64,000 nucleotides of DNA from Corynebacterium urinipleomorphum (GTDB lineage Bacteria; Actinomycetota; Actinomycetes; Mycobacteriales; Mycobacteriaceae). The stretch's first letter is position 1; every line of letters starts with the position of its first letter. This document shows positions 29,081 to 36,947 of the stretch, piece by piece. Made by a program: the position numbers and the translations under genes. The stretch spans positions 1 to 64,000 of the forward strand of contig NZ_LT706961.1 of assembly GCF_900155535.1 (NCBI RefSeq), written 5' to 3'. The notes beneath the pieces are model-generated. The model ran no database searches, was not told the origin of the DNA, and worked only from the letters and a program-made list of their open reading frames with translations.

Positions 29081-29650
29081 ATGAAAATCGGTTACGCCAG
29101 AGTCTCAACTGAGAAGCAAGATCTAGAAGCGCAACGCTTAATCCTCACAAATGCAGGCGTTGCGGATTGCCGAATCTACTTTGATCATGGGGTCTCTGGA
29201 CGAGACAAACAACGACCAGGCCTAAAACAGGCCATGGCCGCATGCCGATCCGGCGACACCTTAGTAGTGACAAAACTCGACCGATTAGCACGCAGTGTCC
29301 ATGATGCATCTGAAATATCGGAGCACCTGCAAGCACAGGGCGTGGCGCTACAAATAGGTGCGGAAGTTTACGACCCTACGGTACCGACTGGAAAATTGCT
29401 CTTCAATGTGCTGGCGATGGTTGCAGAATTTGAAGCTGACCTTATCTCTGCGAGGACGAGAGAAGGAATGGCAATTGCAAAGCGAAAAGGGCGGCTACGA
29501 GGCAAACCGCCAAAACTAACACCGAAACAGCAGGACCATGTCTACGAGATGTATCAAAGCGGCAATTTTACTCAAGCGGAGATAGCTGAGTTGATGGGAG
29601 TATCTGATCGCACGATTCGCAGAATCGTCAAAGGTAAAAACACAGCGTAA
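29081..29650 (+). CDS. Serine recombinase (resolvase/invertase family)
   Basis: 189 residues. The catalytic serine is in GYARVSTEKQ near residue 9; the arginine-containing GVSGRDKQRPGL and TKLDRLARSV stretches and FNVLAMVAEFEADLISARTREG follow. A C-terminal HTH (FTQAEIAELMGVSDRTIRRIVKG) binds the crossover site. Length fits Hin/Tn3-type resolvases. It could have resolved or inverted part of the island. The start ATG at 29081 overlaps nothing and lies 2 bases behind the methyltransferase relic stop. Confidence 0.92.
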   Translation: MKIGYARVSTEKQDLEAQRLILTNAGVADCRIYFDHGVSGRDKQRPGLKQAMAACRSGDTLVVTKLDRLARSVHDASEISEHLQAQGVALQIGAEVYDPTVPTGKLLFNVLAMVAEFEADLISARTREGMAIAKRKGRLRGKPPKLTPKQQDHVYEMYQSGNFTQAEIAELMGVSDRTIRRIVKGKNTA

Positions 29651-29718
29651 CTAGGGGAAGCGGCTGCCTTTTATACTCCATCACGTCATGAGAGCTACTG
29701 GAGAAAAGGAGCGCACTA

Positions 29719-30213
29719 ATGCTGAAGAATTCTCAATGGTATAAGACCGAGGCCTCTCCCACAAAGGCATTTTGGGATCGATGGATTGCCGACGAAACTT
29801 ACGTTGAAGGGAAGACTGCAGTTCCCTACTCAGTTTTGACGGTCGCAACGAATGGTAGTCCAGTTCCGGTATCCATTGTGCGATCGTGGGGTCATGATTT
29901 TCCCTGTGCTAGGTATCTAAATGTGGCAACAGGCGACGAAATCTTTCTATGCGCTTCAATGAAGAAATCCGCAGGAAAACTATACGATTCGGACCGTGCT
30001 CACTTCATTGTGTTGAAACGGTTCGGAGCTACGGGAGATATTGTTGATTTAACTCAAGTCATTGAATCAACAGGTGAGTTTCCTCTCCGCGAGGCACAGA
30101 ATCCAGACACTGAATACGCGGAAAAGATCGCCAGTATGAAGCGTGTGGAGGAATTAATTGGAAAGCCTGTGACAGATTCTGATTTCAACTGGGGCGAGGA
30201 TAGCTGCACCTAA
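29719..30213 (+). CDS. Unknown protein of the accessory island
   Basis: 164 residues, no signal peptide, no membrane helix. Aromatic-rich N-terminal part (WYKTEASPTKAFWDRWIADETY) and two cysteines. Codons are AT-richer than in the core genes, which marks it as foreign. A good ribosome binding site (AAGGAG) lies 8 bases before the ATG. No motif allows a function. In defence islands such orphan genes between nuclease genes are often toxin or effector parts, but nothing in the sequence shows that. Confidence 0.7.
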   Translation: MLKNSQWYKTEASPTKAFWDRWIADETYVEGKTAVPYSVLTVATNGSPVPVSIVRSWGHDFPCARYLNVATGDEIFLCASMKKSAGKLYDSDRAHFIVLKRFGATGDIVDLTQVIESTGEFPLREAQNPDTEYAEKIASMKRVEELIGKPVTDSDFNWGEDSCT

Positions 30214-30216
30214 CAC

Positions 30217-30708
30217 CTAAAACAATCGTGGCTGTTCTAACGGGTTAACAGGCCTACGCGCGGCACGAGCGTAGGCCTGTTCATTCCACCCCTCTGCCAA
30301 CGCCGCACGAACATCACGCGAGCGCTGCACCCGAGACCGATTCTGAGTGTCCAACCCTGGGCGCTGGCCACGTGCTCGACCGGTCAGCGAAGCGTATCGC
30401 GCATTTGCCTCCCGCGTCGACGCGATTACATGGCGCGAGTCAATACGGACACACAACGGTTCATTGCAACGATGGTCTGCTACGACCTCAGAATCTGAAA
30501 TATCTGTGCCAGACAGCATCAACGCGAACCGATGTGCCGACACCGAATACTGCCGACCATCAACGCGAAAATTGATTCGGCCATATCCATCGGGCGACGA
30601 AATCGCTCCGGTAAAAATCCAGCACCCATCAGGGGACGGACTTTTTACAACTTTGCCCCAAAACGCCTCGACCACACGATTAGGAATCGTGGCTGGCAGC
30701 CGAGTCAT
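30217..30708 (-). CDS. HNH nuclease domain protein
   Basis: 163 residues. A small HNH/zinc-type nuclease of the phage kind: GCWIFTGAISSPDGYGRINFR near residue 30, HRFALML near residue 60, then ADHRCNEPLCVRIDSRHVIAST with the DH-C-x4-C core near residue 82-97. Basic arginine-rich C-terminal tail. Such proteins are homing or packaging endonucleases. The ATG at 30708 is preferred to an upstream TTG. It overlaps the following gene, on the same strand, by 29 bases, suggesting coupled expression. Confidence 0.8.
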   Translation of the reverse strand: MTRLPATIPNRVVEAFWGKVVKSPSPDGCWIFTGAISSPDGYGRINFRVDGRQYSVSAHRFALMLSGTDISDSEVVADHRCNEPLCVRIDSRHVIASTREANARYASLTGRARGQRPGLDTQNRSRVQRSRDVRAALAEGWNEQAYARAARRPVNPLEQPRLF

Positions 30709-31084
30709 TGGCTTCCGACTCCTCGTCTGCAACCTTCTCGGAGTTGGACTCCGCTACCTCGGTATCGTCGTCTGCCTCATCATCGCTGTCCGGTTTCTGC
30801 TCAGTTTCCGCTTTGCGGGCGTGCGGTGAACCAACGAGATCAAGCGCCTCATTAATCCGGCGCATGGGAACAGTGAAGTCCTTCGCCAGCTTTCCCTTTT
30901 TCTCTCCCTCGCCCAGCAACTTATCAAGCGCCAGCCCAAATGACTCAAGCGCGTCGTCCAACGCTTCTAACGCGATGAATGCGTCAGTACGCGCTGACCG
31001 CATACGGGCAAGACGGTCGGCTTCTTCCTTTTGAAGCTCGCGCGCACGACGGCGGGCTTGTGCTCTTCTGTCTTTAGTCACCAT
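30680..31084 (-). CDS. Coiled-coil protein with acidic tail, unknown function
   Basis: 134 residues. The first 45 residues are strongly basic (KDRRAQARRRARELQKEEADR), the middle is helical (FIALEALDDALESFGLALDKLL), and the last 45 residues are almost only D, E, S and A. This resembles mobilisation-linked or phage-encoded accessory proteins in layout but no family is recognised. It lies upstream of and overlaps the HNH gene, so the two may work together. Start is the ATG at 31084. Confidence 0.65.
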   Translation of the reverse strand: MVTKDRRAQARRRARELQKEEADRLARMRSARTDAFIALEALDDALESFGLALDKLLGEGEKKGKLAKDFTVPMRRINEALDLVGSPHARKAETEQKPDSDDEADDDTEVAESNSEKVADEESEANDSAASHDS

Positions 31085-31151
31085 GCCCAAAGAAAAACAC
31101 CGCGCAGAAACAAAGTTAAGACGCTACCCCCACAACAAGCGCTAACACTCA

Positions 31152-31505
31152 CTAATTTCCATCTGGACGGTGTATATCAACGGAGGATGTGGCCAGTCCT
31201 ATGCTGTTTCTGAACTGCTCAGGTTCAGCATAAACCGGTAGAAGACAAGCGTCGAAAAACTTCGCTCCATCAAGTACCGCGCCCCGAAAATCAACCTCGC
31301 TAAGGAATGCGCCTTCAAAGTCTGCATCAATTAGGTTCGCATTCCTCATGTTAGACCACGCCAGCATTGCTCCTCGGAAGGAGCATCCCTGGCACTGGGA
31401 GCCTTCAAAATCAGCGGCGGATAAATCATAGTTTGAGAAATCTTTACCCCTCAGGTCTTTTCCTCGTAATTCTCGACGAGAGGATTCAGACATTTCCCTG
31501 TACAT
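31152..31505 (-). CDS. Pentapeptide-repeat protein
   Basis: 117 residues. Residues 12-90 consist of five-residue repeats centred on A-D/N-L/F-x-x: LRGKDLRGKDFSNYDLSAAD, then FEG, CSFRGAML, MRNANLIDADFEGAFL and VDFRGAVLDGAKFF. These form a right-handed beta-helix. Members block DNA gyrase inhibitors or act as immunity or effector parts. It follows the secreted protein gene on the same strand after 7 bases. The start may be 31505 or 31493. Confidence 0.82.
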   Translation of the reverse strand: MYREMSESSRRELRGKDLRGKDFSNYDLSAADFEGSQCQGCSFRGAMLAWSNMRNANLIDADFEGAFLSEVDFRGAVLDGAKFFDACLLPVYAEPEQFRNSIGLATSSVDIHRPDGN

Positions 31506-31512
31506 CGAGCAC

Positions 31513-32079
31513 CTACTTCAGCTGAGGAGAATTGACTACCCAGTCAGGACAGCGTCCCTGTACCCATGGGCAGTATGTTGTTACAACACCATATGGTCGC
31601 CCATCGGTGACCTTGTTGAATCCGACTACTGCCAGAACATCCCGAGTCTCCAGTTTGCGGCATTTCCTGGTCGGCCCCCATCCCTCACATCGAATATGAT
31701 CCATCGGCAATCGGTATTCGACTCTATCTCCGCCGTTAAAGGTTTCAATCTTGGGAGCATACTGGGTAACTACTCGCGGTGCATTAGCACTAAGCCCGTG
31801 TTTTGACTGAATCTTTGACCGAGCACGTTCACGCATCACTACTCGTCGGCCATTCTTGTCGTCCCACTCTCCGACAATCCGATAGCCGTCTCCCCCGCCT
31901 GACATAAAGGCTGCTTTAGCACCACGTAGAAGTAATTCCGAACTTAACGAATCTTCTGAGACCGGCAGTCCTTCAATGCTTCCAAAATCCGTTACCTCCG
32001 AAGATGCCTCAGCGATCGGAGCATGAACCATCATTGCGCCGAATGCGACCAAAGCAATGATGCCTAGTCTTTTCCTCAT
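31513..32079 (-). CDS. Secreted protein of unknown function
   Basis: 188 residues with a signal peptide of about 25 residues (AFGAMMVHAPIAEA-S). The C-terminal 90 residues, from APKIETFNGGDRVEYRL to DGRPYGVVTTYCPWVQGRCPDW, recall a domain in exported proteins of other actinobacteria that ends in GxVTxYC-PxWV, but I cannot name it. Three or four cysteines point to disulfides. It forms a pair with the pentapeptide protein behind it. A toxin role with the pentapeptide protein as guard is one guess, not shown by the sequence. Confidence 0.72.
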   Translation of the reverse strand: MRKRLGIIALVAFGAMMVHAPIAEASSEVTDFGSIEGLPVSEDSLSSELLLRGAKAAFMSGGGDGYRIVGEWDDKNGRRVVMRERARSKIQSKHGLSANAPRVVTQYAPKIETFNGGDRVEYRLPMDHIRCEGWGPTRKCRKLETRDVLAVVGFNKVTDGRPYGVVTTYCPWVQGRCPDWVVNSPQLK

Positions 32080-32222
32080 TTGAGCACTTTCTCTCGTGTA
32101 CTAACTTCGAAGATCTGTGCTTAAGCATATCCGCCAAGTCACTATCAGTACATGCCTTACCGTTCTTGTGGTGTTTTTCACATTGCTCCTAAAGAGCACC
32201 CGATGAATGTGTCGGAATCAAA
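32080..32222. other. Intergenic region with divergent promoters
   Basis: AT-rich gap between the secreted-protein gene on the left and the XRE-like gene on the right. It must hold the promoter of both, but I could not fix the boxes with confidence. Confidence 0.35.
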
Positions 32223-32498
32223 GTGAATGAACTGATGTTTCTTAACCGAACTACCAAGAAACAGCTCGGGGAAGTACTCGGAATTTCCGGCCCTACAGCT
32301 GGACGTAAGATTCGGGGAGAAATTTCCTGGTCACTTAGTGACTTGTATCGTGTTGCCGACTTCTTTGAGGTCGATATCATCGACCTTCTCCCCCATCGCG
32401 TTACTCAAACGCAGGAAACCCCCGATTCGCTTTCGCGAACCGAGGGTTCCAACTTAGTGGCGGGGGCTGGATTCGAACCAACGACCTCTGGGTTATGA
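32223..32498 (+). CDS. XRE-type regulator fragment reading into tRNA-fMet
   Basis: 91 residues if translated from GTG to the stop. Residues about 5-55 form a helix-turn-helix of the Cro/CI type (TTKKQLGEVLGISGPTAGRK, then a second helix). After DIIDLLPHRV the frame leaves sense: it translates the tRNA terminator and the tRNA itself, giving the C-terminal VAGAGFEPTTSGL, a string well known from such overlaps. A phage-like repressor at a tRNA end suggests the remains of an integrated element. Only the HTH part is supported as protein. Confidence 0.5.
   Translation: MNELMFLNRTTKKQLGEVLGISGPTAGRKIRGEISWSLSDLYRVADFFEVDIIDLLPHRVTQTQETPDSLSRTEGSNLVAGAGFEPTTSGL
32414..32450 (-). terminator. Terminator of tRNA-fMet
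   Basis: Minus-strand stem GGAACCCTCGGTTCG / CGAATCGGGGGTTTCC (two G-U or mismatched positions) directly behind the tRNA 3' end, ending in GTTTCC. It lies inside the XRE-like reading frame. Confidence 0.6.
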
Positions 32499-32531
32499 GC
32501 CCAGCGAGCTACCGAGCTGCTCCACCCCGCG
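32458..32531 (-). tRNA. Initiator tRNA-Met (CAU anticodon)
   Basis: Anticodon CAU in the loop CTCATAA, with three G-C pairs closing the anticodon stem (GGG/CCC), the mark of initiator tRNA. The acceptor starts CGCGGGG, with C1 facing C72 (no Watson-Crick pair, as required for fMet; E. coli has A72). T arm GTTGG-TTCGAAT-CCAGC. CCA is not encoded. Its 3' end faces the accessory island, a frequent integration site. Confidence 0.93.
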
Positions 32532-32602
32532 TCGGGCGACTACTCGCCTGCTGCCGTGATCGGCAACGGCGTTAACTATACGCACGACACCATGAAAGGC
32601 CA

Positions 32603-32640
32603 AATCCCCTGGTCCTCGGCCTACGGGCCAGGGGATTGTT
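32603..32640 (-). terminator. Terminator of the UPF0182 gene
   Basis: Ten-base stem AATCCCCTGG (32603-32612) with CCAGGGGATT (32628-32637), loop about 15 bases, on the path of the leftward UPF0182 transcript and before tRNA-fMet. The gap 32532-32662 holds nothing else. Confidence 0.75.
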
Positions 32641-32662
32641 CACCCGGTGTTCACCGTGGGGA

Positions 32663-35629
32663 CTACTGAATGTTCTGGTAGTTCTCCACGGCGCGGTCGA
32701 GCTTGTCCAGGGCACGGCCGTACTCCTCGAAGGAGCCGTCGCGGGCGCCTTCCAGGCCACGAAGTGCTTCCTGGATGCTGTTCAGGGCGGCATCTTTGTC
32801 GCCGGCGGGAGCACTGTCACCGGCCTTGTCGGCGGTCTGCTCCCTGTCGGTGTTCCCCCCTTCGGGCTTGGCTTCGCCTTCACCGGCGATGGTGATGTCC
32901 TGGGCTTCCTTGGCGTCAATACCCACCTGGTTCAGTGCCTGGGAGACGGTCGGGGCGTAGCCAACGCGGTCCTTGTAGAAGACCAGGACGCGCAGCAGCT
33001 TCGGGAAGGCGGAGGCCTGGTCCTTGCGCTGCGAGTAGATCGGCTCGACGTAGAGGATCTCGCCGTCTGCGACTGGCAGGGTGAGCAGGTTACCGTTCTT
33101 CAGGTCGTTTGAGCCCTGCCACAGGGTGCGGTCGCGGGCGACCTGGTCGGAGGACATCAGGGCGTCCTGGGCCTGCTTCGGGCCGCGGGTCTGCGTGTTC
33201 GTGGGCAGAACGCGGACGGTGATGTGGCCGAAGTTGTCTGGATCCGAGGACACCGCCATGTGGGCGGCAAGGAACTCGCGGTCGAGGCCGCGGTACGGAG
33301 TGATCAACTGGAAGGACGGTTCTTTCGTCTTCGGGTCGGCGGCGACCACGTAGTACGGCGGCTGGTTCAGCTCGTTGCGGCCCTCCGGTGCGGTTGGGTC
33401 GTTCGGGACGGACCAGAATGCGTCGTTGTTGAAGAACACACCCGGGTCGGACACGTGGTAGCGGGCCAGAAGCTCACGCTGGACCTTGAACAGGTCCTCC
33501 GGGTAACGCAGGTGCTCACGCAGATCGTCGGTGATCTCGGACGACGGGTGGACCGTGCCCGGGAACGCGCCCATCCACGCCTTGAGCACCGGGTCCTCCT
33601 CGTCGAAGGCGTAGAGGTCCACACTGCCGTCGTAAGCATCCACGGTGGCCTTGACGGAGTTGCGGATGTAGCCGACCTCGTTGTTCACCAGTCGCTGGTC
33701 AGTGCCCTCCGGGTTGAGTGCGTCCACCGTGGTGGACTGCAGGGAGGTGCGGGTGGAGTACGGCAGCGCCGACAGGGTGGTGTAACCGTCGACGACCCAC
33801 TTGATGCGGCCGTCGACAACCGCCGGGTAGGTCTGCTGGTCGGTGGTGAGCCACGGCGCGACCTTTTCCACGCGCTGACGCGGGTCACGGTCGTACAGGA
33901 TGCGGGAATCGCTGCCGACGCGGTCGGACAGGATGAGGTTCAGCTCCTGGTATTTGATCGCGTAGGCGATGCGGTCGATCCAATTTCCGATTCCCACCCC
34001 GCCTTCGCCGTCGTAAGTGAACTGCGTGCCGTCGGTGTCGTACTCCAGCGGGCCCTGGCCCACGTCGCCGACGACGGCGTAGTCGAGGCCGTCCTCGGCG
34101 GACGCAATGACTGGGCCGTAGTAGACGCGGGGCTGGTCCACGCGAATACCCAGGTCCTCCGCGTCCTTCTTCTCCGCGGCGTTCTCATTCGCCTGCAAAT
34201 CGGACACAGTGAAGACCGGGAGGCCGCCGCGGGTGGAGCCGGCGTCCTGCGCCGCCTCGTCGACAATGCTTGCCTGCGCCGCGACGAAGCCGTTGCCGTG
34301 GGTGTACACCGTATGGCGGTTCAACCAGTCTTTCTGGTTTTCCTGCAGGGCGTTCGGGTTCAGCTCACGGGCGGCGACCACGTAGTCGCGCAGCTCCCCG
34401 TCGACGGTGTAGCGGTCCATGGCCAGGCTGTCGGGGAAGCCGTAGAAATTCTTCAGCTGCTGGTTCTGGGTGAACGTCGGGCCGAGAATCTCCGGGTCGA
34501 GCAGACGGATGTTGGAGATCGTGGCGGAGTCGTTGGCCACGTCCCCGTCGTTAGTGGTTTCCGCGCCCCAGTTGTTCTCGTAGGTGACCTTGTCGTCGGT
34601 AAGCCCGTAGGCCTCGCGGGTGGCTTCGATATTGCGCGCGATGTATTCGGACTCGCGGGCCTGGCGGTTCGGGTTGACCGAGAACTGCTGTAGCAGCGCC
34701 GGCCAGGCCTGTCCGATGACCAGGGAAGACAGAACCATCAGCACTGTCGCCATGACGGGCACGCGCAGGTCCCTGTACACCACGGAGGCGAAGAAGGCAG
34801 CAGCAACCAGGATCGCGATGACCATGAGGATGATGCGCGCCGGAAGCTGTGCGTTGATGTCGGTGTAGGACGCGCCGGTGAAGATATCGTTGTGGCCGAA
34901 CAGCAGGCTGTAACGCTGCAGCCAGTAATCGAGCGCCTTCACCAGCATCCACAGGCCGGCCGTGACTGCGAGCTGCACCAGCGCAGCGCGCGAGATGTGG
35001 CCCTTGGTGCCTGCCACCTGGCTGGCGATCCGGATGCCGCCGAGCAGGTAGTGACCGACCAGGCCGACAAGGAACGCGATGACCAGCAGCATGGACAGGA
35101 CACTGACAATGGTGCTCAGAGCCGGTAGCGCGAACGCGTAGAAGCCCAAGTCGCGGCCGAATTGCGCATCAGTTCTGCCGAAGGATTCACCGTTCACCCA
35201 CAACAGGAACGTGCGCCACGCACCCTGCCCCAGCACACCGCTGACAAGACCGACGGCCAGCGGCACCCACAGCACCAGCGGGCGGATACCGGACTGGATC
35301 GCGGCGCGGTTGAGTGTCATCGGCGAGTTCGGGTCGCTGAACACGGTGAAGTCTGTGTCGCGCTCGCGGCCGCGCCAGGCGAAGAACGCCGCGGCCCACG
35401 TGATCGCCGCACCGAGAGCCGCGAAGGCGAGGAACAGCACGATCCGGGCCAGGATGGTTGTGGTGAACACCCCGCGGTAGTCCAGCTCCCCGAACCAGCG
35501 GAAATCGGTGTAGAGCCCCACCAACATCGGAACGAGGAAGAGCACCAAAGCGATGATGCCCATGAAAATCGCGAATCTATTTGAGGATTTCCCCGGCTTC
35601 GGGCGGGGGCGGTTCAGGCGCGTGGCCAA
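32663..35629 (-). CDS. UPF0182-family large membrane protein
   Basis: 988 residues. Seven or so transmembrane helices in the first 330 residues, including the motif WWGELDFRGVF-like FRWFGELDYRGVF, then a large external domain, with conserved TGASYTDINAQLPARI, GYIRNSVKATVDAYDG, LRYPEDLFKVQRELLARYHV and ILYVEPIYSQ. The tail after residue 920 is low-complexity (E, G, A, D). The function is unknown; orthologues in mycobacteria (Rv3193c) sit beside the same PDZ and DUF2342 genes as here. Start is TTG with AAGGAG eight bases before it. Confidence 0.92.
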   Translation of the reverse strand: MATRLNRPRPKPGKSSNRFAIFMGIIALVLFLVPMLVGLYTDFRWFGELDYRGVFTTTILARIVLFLAFAALGAAITWAAAFFAWRGRERDTDFTVFSDPNSPMTLNRAAIQSGIRPLVLWVPLAVGLVSGVLGQGAWRTFLLWVNGESFGRTDAQFGRDLGFYAFALPALSTIVSVLSMLLVIAFLVGLVGHYLLGGIRIASQVAGTKGHISRAALVQLAVTAGLWMLVKALDYWLQRYSLLFGHNDIFTGASYTDINAQLPARIILMVIAILVAAAFFASVVYRDLRVPVMATVLMVLSSLVIGQAWPALLQQFSVNPNRQARESEYIARNIEATREAYGLTDDKVTYENNWGAETTNDGDVANDSATISNIRLLDPEILGPTFTQNQQLKNFYGFPDSLAMDRYTVDGELRDYVVAARELNPNALQENQKDWLNRHTVYTHGNGFVAAQASIVDEAAQDAGSTRGGLPVFTVSDLQANENAAEKKDAEDLGIRVDQPRVYYGPVIASAEDGLDYAVVGDVGQGPLEYDTDGTQFTYDGEGGVGIGNWIDRIAYAIKYQELNLILSDRVGSDSRILYDRDPRQRVEKVAPWLTTDQQTYPAVVDGRIKWVVDGYTTLSALPYSTRTSLQSTTVDALNPEGTDQRLVNNEVGYIRNSVKATVDAYDGSVDLYAFDEEDPVLKAWMGAFPGTVHPSSEITDDLREHLRYPEDLFKVQRELLARYHVSDPGVFFNNDAFWSVPNDPTAPEGRNELNQPPYYVVAADPKTKEPSFQLITPYRGLDREFLAAHMAVSSDPDNFGHITVRVLPTNTQTRGPKQAQDALMSSDQVARDRTLWQGSNDLKNGNLLTLPVADGEILYVEPIYSQRKDQASAFPKLLRVLVFYKDRVGYAPTVSQALNQVGIDAKEAQDITIAGEGEAKPEGGNTDREQTADKAGDSAPAGDKDAALNSIQEALRGLEGARDGSFEEYGRALDKLDRAVENYQNIQ

Positions 35630-35730
35630 AATCGAAGCTCCTTAAACGGTCTATGGAATTAGCTGTGGCAGTGAACTATTAAGCTCAACACTAAATTGCT
35701 TAACGCCTAAAAGACCAGAAGGGTTCCCCC
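35630..35730. promoter_or_regulatory. Divergent promoter region
   Basis: AT-rich gap between the UPF0182 gene (leftwards) and the PPA1309 gene (rightwards), holding TTAAGC and TAAATT-like boxes; no single promoter is certain. Confidence 0.35.
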
Positions 35731-36276
35731 TTGCCGCAGTTACAACGCCCCCAGCAGGCTCTGAACAAGGCCATGATGGAAGCTGTCGAGTTCGTGCACG
35801 CCGAAGGCTGGGATGCCTCCCCCACCCTGTTCGCGCTGGTGCCCACCGAATTGGTGGCGGATCAGTTGGCGTCGCTCGACGAGGAAGCGGATTCACCGTT
35901 GACGCTCATCGTGCAAGACGACATCCCGGAGCACATTCAGCCGGGCTCGGACGAGCTGGGCGATTACCTCACCCGTTTGGTGTGGCCCGAGGAGATCGCG
36001 GGGCTAGTGCTCGCCCAAGAAATCATGTTCAAGGACACCGCAGAGGCAGCGGCGGAGGCGGCACGCCCGGCGCGGTTGTTCTCGGGCGTGCTGCGCGAGG
36101 AGGGCGTCGAGCAGACGTTGCTGCAGTTGCGCCCCACCGAAGAGGAGCTCGAGGAAGCGGGCCCGTTCGCTCAGGACGACATCCAGCTCCGCGGCGGCCC
36201 GGGGGTGGCCCCGGCGGTTCTCGGGGCGCTGCGTTACAGCCTGGACAACGAGGACATGAACGAGGACCTAGACTAA
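35731..36276 (+). CDS. PPA1309-family protein
   Basis: 181 residues, soluble and acidic. The pattern ALNKAMMEAVEFVHAEGWDASPTLFALVPT, then LTLIVQDDIPEHI, WPEEIAGLVLAQEI and the arginine-rich NxD end (ALRYSLDNEDMNEDLD) matches the conserved actinobacterial PPA1309 family, whose role is unknown. Start is TTG with AGAAGGG seven bases before. It is conserved beside the UPF0182 gene in related genomes as I recall. Confidence 0.82.
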   Translation: MPQLQRPQQALNKAMMEAVEFVHAEGWDASPTLFALVPTELVADQLASLDEEADSPLTLIVQDDIPEHIQPGSDELGDYLTRLVWPEEIAGLVLAQEIMFKDTAEAAAEAARPARLFSGVLREEGVEQTLLQLRPTEEELEEAGPFAQDDIQLRGGPGVAPAVLGALRYSLDNEDMNEDLD

Positions 36277-36305
36277 GACGCGTCTGATCAAAGGAGTCGT
36301 TTTCC

Positions 36306-36947
36306 GTGCTTTCCGCTACTTTCACCCGCCGCGCGTGCGTGCCCGCCGCGCTCGTGCTCGCTCTAGGACTGCCCGCCTGCTCGTCGAAAGACGAGGAGCC
36401 GGCCCCACAGCCCTCGGAAGCCGTTGAGACAACAGAGTCGACGCAACAATCCACGACCACTGAGCCGGCCTCATCGTCCACGGAGGAGACGACGAGCAGC
36501 AGCCGCTGGCTCGGCGGGGGCGAGGACAAGCTCGAGGAAGTCCGGGAGACGTTCGCGTCGCTCGCGCCCGCATCGCTTTTCGACGCCTTGGATACCTGCA
36601 CCGAGACCAGCCTCCGCAGCTCCTACGACTGCAACGGCAAGGACATCGGCCAGTTCCAGTTCTTCGAGTCCGAGTCCATGGCTAAGGACACCGCGAATGT
36701 GCTCGAGGGGCTGAAGAGCTCCACGGTCGTTGAAGAGACCGACGACAAGCTGGTCGGTTGGAGCATGATCGGCCGCACTGCTGTGATCACGGTCGTCGAT
36801 GTCGCTGAAGGCAAAGTCCTCCAGCAGATGATGTCGTCTGAGGTGGAGGATCCCCGCGACCGGATCTACGAGCTGGGGCTCGCCGAGAAGAGCACCGGGG
36901 AATCGAGCACGGCGACCGCTACCACGACGGCCAGCGAGACTAGCTAG
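36306..36947 (+). CDS. Secreted lipoprotein of unknown function
   Basis: 213 residues. GTG start with AAAGGAG upstream. Signal peptide with lipobox GLPAC and the cysteine at residue 25, then a serine/threonine-rich spacer (residues 35-65), and a folded domain from about residue 70 to 200 with two cysteines (LDTCTETS, SYDCNGKD). The tail is threonine-rich. It would be anchored outside the membrane. I do not recognise a family. It converges on and overlaps the PDZ protease gene by 8 bases. Confidence 0.78.
   Translation: MLSATFTRRACVPAALVLALGLPACSSKDEEPAPQPSEAVETTESTQQSTTTEPASSSTEETTSSSRWLGGGEDKLEEVRETFASLAPASLFDALDTCTETSLRSSYDCNGKDIGQFQFFESESMAKDTANVLEGLKSSTVVEETDDKLVGWSMIGRTAVITVVDVAEGKVLQQMMSSEVEDPRDRIYELGLAEKSTGESSTATATTTASETS

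Noticed and set aside
32100..32460. Direct repeat of the tRNA 3' end as an att site on the left side of the island
   Set aside because: I found no second copy of the tRNA end near 26.8 kb or elsewhere in the window.
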